From DASUSF01 sp036375275 (GTDB lineage Bacteria > Pseudomonadota > Alphaproteobacteria > Geminicoccales > Geminicoccaceae): 9,642 nucleotides of DNA. The translations under genes and the position numbers were made by a program. Shown here piece by piece: positions 5,161 to 9,642 of this stretch. The stretch covers positions 1 to 9,642 of the forward strand of contig DASUSF010000111.1 in NCBI GenBank assembly GCA_036375275.1. The letters run 5' to 3'. Numbering within the stretch: the stretch's first letter is position 1; every line of letters begins with the position of its first letter. A model generated the notes under the pieces. That model worked only from the letters and a program-made list of their open reading frames with translations. It had not been told where the DNA came from and did not search any database.

Positions 5161-6846
5161 TCAGGCCGCCGCCTGCTGCGCCTTGTAGATCCGGTTGGCG
5201 GCGGAGAGGACGGCGCGGAGCGAGGCGGTGACGATGTTCTTGTGCCGCCCGACCCCGAAGGTGCTCTCCCCGTGCCTGCCCCGCGCCTCGACGTAGGCGA
5301 CCGCGGTCGCGTTTGCCCCCGCCCCGACCGCGTGCTCGCGATAGTCGACCACCTCGAGGTCGAGGCCAAAGGCTCGGTTCAGGGCGGCGACGAAGGCGTC
5401 GATCGGGCCGGTCCCGGTGCCGCTGATCTCGCGCTCGCGACCGTCGTCGGCGATCACGGCGGTCAGATGGCGCTGCTCCGCGTCCGCGTCGTCGGGCTCG
5501 GTCCGGTGATGGAGGAAGCCGAACCGGCCGCCGGTCAGGTACTCGCGCTCGAAGGTGTCCCAGATCGCGGCGCTGTCCATCTCCAGGCCGGTCCGGTCGG
5601 CCACCTCCTGCACCGCGTGGGAGAACTCGATCTGGAGGCGGCGCGGCAGCTGCATGCCGTGGTCGGCCTCCATGACGTAGGCGATGCCGCCCTTGCCGGA
5701 CTGGCTGTTGATCCGGATCACCGCCTCGTAGCTGCGACCGAGGTCCTTCGGATCGATCGGCAGGTAGGGCACCTCCCAGACGCCGCTGTTGCTAGCCCGC
5801 ATCGCCTGGAAGCCCTTGTTGATGGCGTCCTGGTGGGAGCCGGAGAAGGCGGTGAAGACCAGCTCGCCCGCGTACGGGTGGCGCGGGTGGACCGGAAGCT
5901 GGTTGCAGTGCTCGGCGACCCGGACCAGCGCGCCGATGTCGGAGATGTCGAGGTTCGGATCGACCCCCTGGCTGAACAGGTTCAGGGCGAGCGTGACGAG
6001 GTCGACGTTGCCGGTCCGCTCACCGTTGCCGAACAGGGTCCCCTCGACCCGCTCGGCCCCCGCCATCAGCGCCAGCTCGGTCGCGGCGACGCCGGTGCCC
6101 CGGTCGTTGTGCGGGTGGACCGAGAGGATGATCGACTCCCGGTCGCTCACATGCCGGGCGAACCACTCGATCTGGTCGGCGTGGACGTTCGGGGTCGAGA
6201 CCTCGACCGTCGCCGGGAGGTTGAGGATCAGCCGGTTGTCTGGTGTCGGGCGGTAGACGTCCTTGACTGCCTCGCAGATCTCGAGCGCGAACTCGAGCTC
6301 GGTCTGGGTGAAGCTCTCCGGCGAATACTGGTAGATCAGCTCGGTGCCGGTGAAGCCGTCGCCGATCTCCTTGATCAGCCGGGCGCCCTGGACCGCGATG
6401 TCGATGATCCCCTGGCGGTCCTGCCTGAAGACCACCCGCCGCTGCAGCTCGGAGGTCGAGTTGTACAGATGGACGATCGCCTTCGGCGCGCCCTCGATCG
6501 CCTCGAAGGTCCGGCGGATCAGGGCTTCCCGCGACTGGGTCAGCACCTGGATGGTGACGTCGTCCGGGATCAGGCCGTGCTCGATGATGTGGCGGACGAA
6601 GCCGTAGTCGGTCTCGGAGGCCGACGGGAAGCCGACCTCGATCTCCTTGAAGCCCATGCCGACGAGCGCTTCCCACATCCGCTTCTTGCGCTCGAGGCCC
6701 ATCGGCTCGATCAGGGCCTGGTTGCCGTCGCGGAGGTCGACGCTGCACCAGACCGGCGCCTTGTCGATGACCCGGTCGGGCCACTGCCGGTCGGGCAGGT
6801 CGACCGGGGGGAACGGTCTGTACTTCTTCGTCGGGTCGGCACGCAT
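5161..6846 (-). CDS. leuA: 2-isopropylmalate synthase (long form)
   Basis: A 561-residue cytosolic enzyme (EC 2.3.3.13) that condenses acetyl-CoA with 2-oxoisovalerate, the first committed step of leucine synthesis. The N-terminal TIM barrel (about 30-310) carries DLRDGNQALIEPM (37-49; R39 and the metal ligand D40), EIEVGFPSAS (68-77), LPATVEVSTPN (210-220), metal-binding HPHNDRGTG (244-252) and the loop GNGERTGNVD (273-282). A linker leads to the C-terminal leucine-sensing domain (about 440-561), with GTGPIDAFVAALNRAF and VGRHKNIVTASLRAVLSAAN. Length and sequence fit the long LeuA subfamily shared by actinobacteria, yeast and some proteobacteria. The ATG at 6846 is chosen over an in-frame start at 6894 because GAGGA lies 7-8 bases upstream and the family begins near this MRADPTKKYRPFPPVDLPDR. 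No other leucine or isoleucine/valine genes flank it. Feedback inhibition by leucine is expected from the intact regulatory domain. Confidence 0.96.
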   Translation of the reverse strand: MRADPTKKYRPFPPVDLPDRQWPDRVIDKAPVWCSVDLRDGNQALIEPMGLERKKRMWEALVGMGFKEIEVGFPSASETDYGFVRHIIEHGLIPDDVTIQVLTQSREALIRRTFEAIEGAPKAIVHLYNSTSELQRRVVFRQDRQGIIDIAVQGARLIKEIGDGFTGTELIYQYSPESFTQTELEFALEICEAVKDVYRPTPDNRLILNLPATVEVSTPNVHADQIEWFARHVSDRESIILSVHPHNDRGTGVAATELALMAGAERVEGTLFGNGERTGNVDLVTLALNLFSQGVDPNLDISDIGALVRVAEHCNQLPVHPRHPYAGELVFTAFSGSHQDAINKGFQAMRASNSGVWEVPYLPIDPKDLGRSYEAVIRINSQSGKGGIAYVMEADHGMQLPRRLQIEFSHAVQEVADRTGLEMDSAAIWDTFEREYLTGGRFGFLHHRTEPDDADAEQRHLTAVIADDGREREISGTGTGPIDAFVAALNRAFGLDLEVVDYREHAVGAGANATAVAYVEARGRHGESTFGVGRHKNIVTASLRAVLSAANRIYKAQQAAA

Positions 6847-7016
6847 GGGGTGGTCCTCGCTTCCGCGCCCGGCCGGGCGTCTGTCCTCTGGCATCTCGCG
6901 TGGGGCGGCTCGGAGATTGCGGTCGTCGAGCGCCGCGTCAGGCTCGGCGACCGCCGGTAAGTCGGAGGCCCGGCCCGGAGACGAAGAAGCGCGAAGCTGA
7001 GGAGGTGAGGGAACCC
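6847..7016. other. Divergent intergenic region between leuA and the DUF421 leader
   Basis: No gene is supported here. Just upstream of the leuA Shine-Dalgarno is a 14-base palindrome, CGCCCGGCCGGGCG (6866-6879), which could form a hairpin in the leuA leader. I looked on the minus strand for a leucine-rich leader peptide or a T-box-like structure and found neither. No convincing -10/-35 pair was seen in either direction. At the right end, AGGAGGTGA (7000-7008) is a near-perfect Shine-Dalgarno for the short ORF at 7017. Confidence 0.45.
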
Positions 7017-7094
7017 ATGACCATGACCTGCGACCTGCTGAAGGGACCGGAGTCGGATGCCCCGGCGCTCGTTTTCAGAGCGCCGGGCCGGTAA
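7017..7094 (+). CDS. Possible 25-residue leader peptide upstream of DUF421
   Basis: ATG ACC ATG ACC TGC opens a 25-codon frame (MTMTCDLLKGPESDAPALVF, then RAPGR) ending at TAA. The support is translational: AGGAGGTGA at 7000-7008 pairs with nine bases of the 16S anti-SD and lies 8 bases before the ATG, the strongest SD in the window. 21 of 25 codons end in G or C. The last third of the ORF lies in the 7061-7087 hairpin, and its stop forms part of the next SD (TAAGGAG). I know no homolog. It could be a regulatory leader peptide, a small protein, or chance. Confidence 0.38.
   Translation: MTMTCDLLKGPESDAPALVFRAPGR
7061..7087 (+). promoter_or_regulatory. 10-bp perfect hairpin in the DUF421 leader
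   Basis: CCCGGCGCTC (7061-7070) and GAGCGCCGGG (7078-7087) are exact reverse complements around the 7-base loop GTTTTCA. The stem ends five bases before TAAGGAG, the combined stop codon and Shine-Dalgarno. No U-tract follows, so an intrinsic terminator is unlikely. A ribosome translating the 7017 ORF would melt the stem, so a role in coupling or mRNA stability is plausible. Confidence 0.5.
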
Positions 7095-7105
7095 GGAGCA
7101 GGTGC

Positions 7106-7267
7106 ATGCAACGGGTCATGGCCATCGGAAAGCACAGATCGCCCCGAGCGTCAACCGTGCGGCCGACGCGCGTGATCCGGAACCTTCGGGAGCCGCGGAC
7201 ACCGGCCGCCGCCAGCGGCGTTGTGCAGTCAGCCCGACGTGGGCCCACGCCTCGCTCCCGAAGGTGA
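7106..7267 (+). CDS. Possible 53-residue basic ORF coupled to DUF421
   Basis: The ATG at 7106 follows AAGGAG by 7 bases and opens 53 codons starting MQRVMAIGKHRSPRASTVRP. The product is strongly basic (Arg- and Pro-rich) with no recognisable domain or hydrophobic segment. It ends two bases before the DUF421 start, a spacing typical of translational coupling. Against it, third-position G/C is lower than in the neighbouring genes and the Arg/Pro-rich composition is what a GC-rich noncoding frame would give. An in-frame ATG lies at 7118. It may act only as an upstream ORF that delivers ribosomes to DUF421. Confidence 0.25.
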   Translation: MQRVMAIGKHRSPRASTVRPTRVIRNLREPRTPAAASGVVQSARRGPTPRSRR

Positions 7268-7269
7268 TC

Positions 7270-7806
7270 ATGTTCTTCGATTCGTTCGCCGAGATCGGAC
7301 GCACCCTCCTGGTCGGCACGCTCGCCTACCTGAGCCTCGTCCTTCTGCTCCGGGCGTCCGGCAAACGGACGCTCACCAAGCTCAACGCCTTCGACCTCGT
7401 GGTCACGGTCGCGCTCGGCTCGACCCTCGCGACCATCCTGTTGAGCCAGTCGGTCGCCCTGGCCGAGGGCATCACCGCGCTCGCCCTCCTGATCGGCCTC
7501 CAGTACGGCATCGCCTGGCTCTCGGTCCGTTCCGATCGCTTCCAGGCGCTGATCAAGAGCGAGCCGACGCTGATCGCCCGCCAGGGCCGCCTGCTGGAGG
7601 GCGCCATGAAGGACCAGCGGATCAGCCGCGAGGAGGTGCTGGCCGCGCTCCGCGCCGAAGGGGTGCGCGACCTGGACGAGCTCGAGGCGGTGATCCTCGA
7701 GACCGACGGGTCGATCAGCGTCCTCAAGACCGGTCCCGGGGTGGCGCTGACGCTGGACACCGTCGACGCCGCGGCCGGGTCCGACCGGCTCGGGCCGACC
7801 GCCTGA
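7270..7806 (+). CDS. DUF421/YetF-family membrane protein
   Basis: A 178-residue inner-membrane protein with three N-terminal membrane helices (about 11-28, 42-60 and 63-85). The DUF421 signature SGKRTLTKLNAFDLVVTVAL (30-49) precedes GSTLATILL. The C-terminal cytoplasmic domain shows the expected order: EPTLIARQGRLLEGAMKDQR (98-117), ISREEVLAALRAEGVRDLDE (118-137), then LEAVILETDGSISVLK (138-153). This matches Bacillus YetF/YdfR-type proteins; family members have been tied to spore germination or stress, but the biochemical role is unknown. The ATG at 7270 is preferred because GAAGG lies about 5 bases upstream and the first helix starts at once; a GTG at 7264 is possible. An in-frame start at 7057 would add 71 unrelated residues. 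It lies behind the SD/hairpin leader at 7000-7267. Confidence 0.88.
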   Translation: MFFDSFAEIGRTLLVGTLAYLSLVLLLRASGKRTLTKLNAFDLVVTVALGSTLATILLSQSVALAEGITALALLIGLQYGIAWLSVRSDRFQALIKSEPTLIARQGRLLEGAMKDQRISREEVLAALRAEGVRDLDELEAVILETDGSISVLKTGPGVALTLDTVDAAAGSDRLGPTA

Positions 7807-7825
7807 GGCGCCTGTTCGCCTCGGG
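7802..7825 (+). terminator. Weak hairpin between convergent DUF421 and dctM
   Basis: CCTGAGGCG (7802-7810) pairs with CGCCTCGGG (7817-7825) around the 6-base loop CCTGTT, with one G-U wobble. It spans the DUF421 stop codon and most of the 28-base gap to the dctM stop. No U-tract follows, so termination is only a possibility. Confidence 0.35.
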
Positions 7826-7834
7826 GAGCCGCGC

Positions 7835-9109
7835 TCAGCGCATCATCTTCGGCAGCCAGAGCGGGATCTCGGGCAGCAGCGTGATCAGCGCAAGGGTGGC
7901 TCCGAGCGGCAGGTAGAACGGCAGGAGCTCGATCAGCACGCTGCGCATCGAGATCTTGGCGATGTCCGTGATCAGGAACAGCGCGAGACCCATCGGCGGC
8001 GTCAGCAGCCCGAGCATCAGGTTGAAGATCGCGACGATCCCGAGATGCACCGGATCGACCCCGGCGAGGTGCAGCGGGCCGGCGATGATCGGGATGACCA
8101 GGAGCGTCGCGGTCGTGCTGTCCAGGACCATGCCGACGATGAGCAGGATGACGTTCGCGATCAGGAGCAGGACCAGCGGGTCGGTGCTGAGCGACAGGAG
8201 CGCCTGGGCGAAGACCTGCGGGACCTGCTCGATGGTCAGGATCCAGCCGAAGATCGCGGCCGCGGACACGATGATCAGGATCGCGGACGTGCTCTTCAGG
8301 GTCTCGTAGCCGGCATAGAGGAGATGGCGCAGGGTCAGCGTGCGGTAGACGAAGGCGCTGATCAGGATGACGTAGATCACGGTGACGGAAGCGGCCTCGG
8401 TCGGCGTGAAGAAGCCGAGCAGCATGCCGAGGACCAGCAGCACCGGGGTCAGCAGGGCGGGCAGCGCCGGCAGGAGGTCACGGACGATCTCCCGCGGCGT
8501 GGACCACCGCGCCGCGCGCGGAAAATCGCGAAAGCGGGCCATGACCGCGACCGTGATCATCAGCAGCACGACGCAGATCAGCGCGGGCAGGATCCCCGCG
8601 AGCAGCAGCTGCACGATCGACACGCTGGTGATCGAGCCGTAGATGATGAGCGGGATGCTCGGCGGGAAGATCGGGCCGACCACCGCTGACGCGCAGGTCA
8701 GGGCGCCCGAGAACTCCGGCGTGAAGCCGCGCGCGGTCATGGCCTTGACCTCGATGCGCCCGAGGCCGCCGATGTCGGCGAGCGCGGCGCCGCTCATGCC
8801 CGAGAAGATCAGGCTCGAGAAGATGTTGACCTGGCCGAGCCCCCCCGGTGCCCGGCCGACCAGGGTGTCGGCGAAGCGGAAGATCCGCTCGGTGATCCCG
8901 GCCTGGTTCATGAAGTTGCCGACGAAGATGAAGATCGGCACCGCCACCAGCGGGAAGGAATCCAGCGCGTACGACATGCGCTGCCCGATCAGCTCGATCG
9001 GAATGTCCTTGATCAGGACATAGGCGCCGGCCGGGATCAGGATCGCCAGCACGACCGGCCAGCCGAGCAGGAAGAGAATGCCGAAGGCGGCGATCACCGC
9101 GAGGCTCAT
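7835..9109 (-). CDS. dctM: TRAP transporter large permease (DctM family)
   Basis: A 424-residue inner-membrane protein, the transport channel of a sodium-coupled TRAP importer. It is almost wholly hydrophobic, with about 11-12 membrane segments. DctM hallmarks are IFIFVGNFMNQAGI (59-72), GGLGQVNIFSSLIFSGMSGA (89-108) with its Gly/Ser-rich scoop motif, RGFTPEFSGALTCASAVVGP (127-146), IFPPSIPLIIYG (147-158) and the C-terminal GLLTPPMGLALFLITDIAKI. Length is normal for the family. GGAGA lies 7 bases before the ATG, confirming the start. It follows dctQ by 37 bases and is surely co-transcribed. The substrate (often a C4-dicarboxylate, sugar acid or other organic acid) depends on the DctP binding protein, which is not in the window; nothing follows dctM in the operon here. 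Confidence 0.95.
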   Translation of the reverse strand: MSLAVIAAFGILFLLGWPVVLAILIPAGAYVLIKDIPIELIGQRMSYALDSFPLVAVPIFIFVGNFMNQAGITERIFRFADTLVGRAPGGLGQVNIFSSLIFSGMSGAALADIGGLGRIEVKAMTARGFTPEFSGALTCASAVVGPIFPPSIPLIIYGSITSVSIVQLLLAGILPALICVVLLMITVAVMARFRDFPRAARWSTPREIVRDLLPALPALLTPVLLVLGMLLGFFTPTEAASVTVIYVILISAFVYRTLTLRHLLYAGYETLKSTSAILIIVSAAAIFGWILTIEQVPQVFAQALLSLSTDPLVLLLIANVILLIVGMVLDSTTATLLVIPIIAGPLHLAGVDPVHLGIVAIFNLMLGLLTPPMGLALFLITDIAKISMRSVLIELLPFYLPLGATLALITLLPEIPLWLPKMMR

Positions 9110-9146
9110 GCCAGGGTCTCCGCCACGCCCGCGCTCCGGCTCGCCA

Positions 9147-9642
9147 TCAGATCTCCGGCAGGTCTTCCGGGGGCTGCTCCTCGGCGAAGCTCACGTAGAG
9201 ATCCCGGTCGTGCAGCGCCTTGACGAACTGGATGGCGCACTCGAGCGCCGCGAGGAGCAGGCCGACGAAGGCCGCGGAGAAGAACACCCAGTAGGGGATG
9301 CCGAGGGTCGGGGTGGCGTTGTTGAGGTTGCGCAGCACCGCGACCGCGACCGAGAACGACGCGAACCCGAAGGCGAGGACCCCGCTCGCGGCGATGACGA
9401 TCCTGATCGTTCGCCGCAGGTCGGCCGGCAACCCCGCGCTCAGATCTTCGATCCGGATGCTCGCGCCAGAGGAGATCACGTAGGGCAGCGTCACGAACAC
9501 GACGCAGATCAGCATGAAGCGGGTGAGCTCTCCCGCGCCGATGAAGGCGTAGGGGGTGAAGCGGAGCCCCACCTGCAGGGCCGGCAGCGCGATCATCAGG
9601 GCCAGGAGGCCGAGGCCGAGCCAGCGGAGCGTCTTCCGCACC
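9147..9642 (-). CDS. dctQ: TRAP transporter small permease (DctQ family), 5' end at the window edge
   Basis: At least 164 residues of the small TRAP subunit, which packs against DctM and is needed for uptake. Four membrane segments are visible: about 7-26 (RWLGLGLLALMIALPALQVG), 39-58 (ELTRFMLICVVFVTLPYVIS), 82-104 and 118-140. QVGLRFTPYAFIGAGELTRF at about 23-42 is the family signature, with Arg after the first helix and Glu before the second. The frame opens at the window edge with GTG (9641-9639), which may be an internal Val; only a few residues are likely missing, since the first helix is already complete. The acidic tail EEQPPEDLPEI is cytoplasmic. It is upstream partner to dctM, and dctP would be expected beyond the right edge. 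Confidence 0.88.
   Translation of the reverse strand, partial: VRKTLRWLGLGLLALMIALPALQVGLRFTPYAFIGAGELTRFMLICVVFVTLPYVISSGASIRIEDLSAGLPADLRRTIRIVIAASGVLAFGFASFSVAVAVLRNLNNATPTLGIPYWVFFSAAFVGLLLAALECAIQFVKALHDRDLYVSFAEEQPPEDLPEI

Noticed and set aside
3655..6960. A plus-strand open frame of about 1100 codons
   Set aside because: It lies antisense to the secreted protein, DUF3500 and leuA genes, all of which have clear family matches or proper starts. Its translation is Asp/Arg/Val-rich without domains.
6847..7016. Leucine-rich leader peptide or T-box controlling leuA
   Set aside because: Minus-strand frames show no run of Leu codons, and no terminator with a U-tract precedes leuA.
7000..7269. 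Group II intron or insertion-sequence remnant upstream of DUF421
   Set aside because: No reverse-transcriptase or transposase motifs, no domain V-like hairpin and no terminal inverted repeats or target duplications were seen.

Overview
This is a very GC-rich window with strong G/C preference at third codon positions, compact gene spacing and stop/start overlaps. It most resembles a chromosomal segment of an alphaproteobacterium (a Rhodospirillales, Geminicoccus-like or rhizobial relative). That placement is inferred from the gene set (CUT1 sugar ABC permeases, long-form LeuA, DUF3500, DUF421, DctQM TRAP transporter) and not from a marker gene. No tRNA, rRNA, CRISPR array or intact insertion sequence was seen.

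Layout. Positions 1-608 hold no confident gene. There is a possible minus-strand gene cut by the left edge (1-134), a 17-bp palindrome (152-168) and a degenerate 84-bp-period repeat (244-453). On the plus strand, 609-2383 encode two overlapping ABC sugar-transport permeases (MalF-like and MalG-like), followed by a Uma2-family endonuclease-like gene (2458-3051). Facing it on the minus strand is a tight three-gene unit read leftward: DUF3500 protein (5013-3991), a small secreted four-cysteine protein (4001-3552) and a stand-alone cyclic-nucleotide-binding-fold protein (3562-3080). Successive genes overlap by exactly 11 bases. Upstream, also on the minus strand, is leuA, 2-isopropylmalate synthase (6846-5161), which ends in strong GC-rich inverted repeats.

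The 423-base divergent region between leuA and a DUF421/YetF membrane protein (7270-7806, plus) holds a near-perfect Shine-Dalgarno sequence, a 25-codon ORF ending in a 10-bp hairpin, and a second SD-led 53-codon ORF that ends two bases before the DUF421 start. This looks like a coupled leader. The right end, on the minus strand, carries a TRAP transporter: the small permease DctQ (from the right edge to 9147) and the large permease DctM (9109-7835). Its solute-binding subunit is not visible.

How the genes work together. The sugar ABC permeases and the TRAP permeases are two incomplete uptake systems. Each lacks its binding protein here, and the ABC pair also lacks its ATPase. leuA is a stand-alone amino-acid biosynthesis gene. 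The least explained parts are the DUF3500/secreted/cNMP-fold unit, whose regulatory-looking protein has His where the cyclic-phosphate-binding Arg is expected, and the layered leader in front of DUF421.
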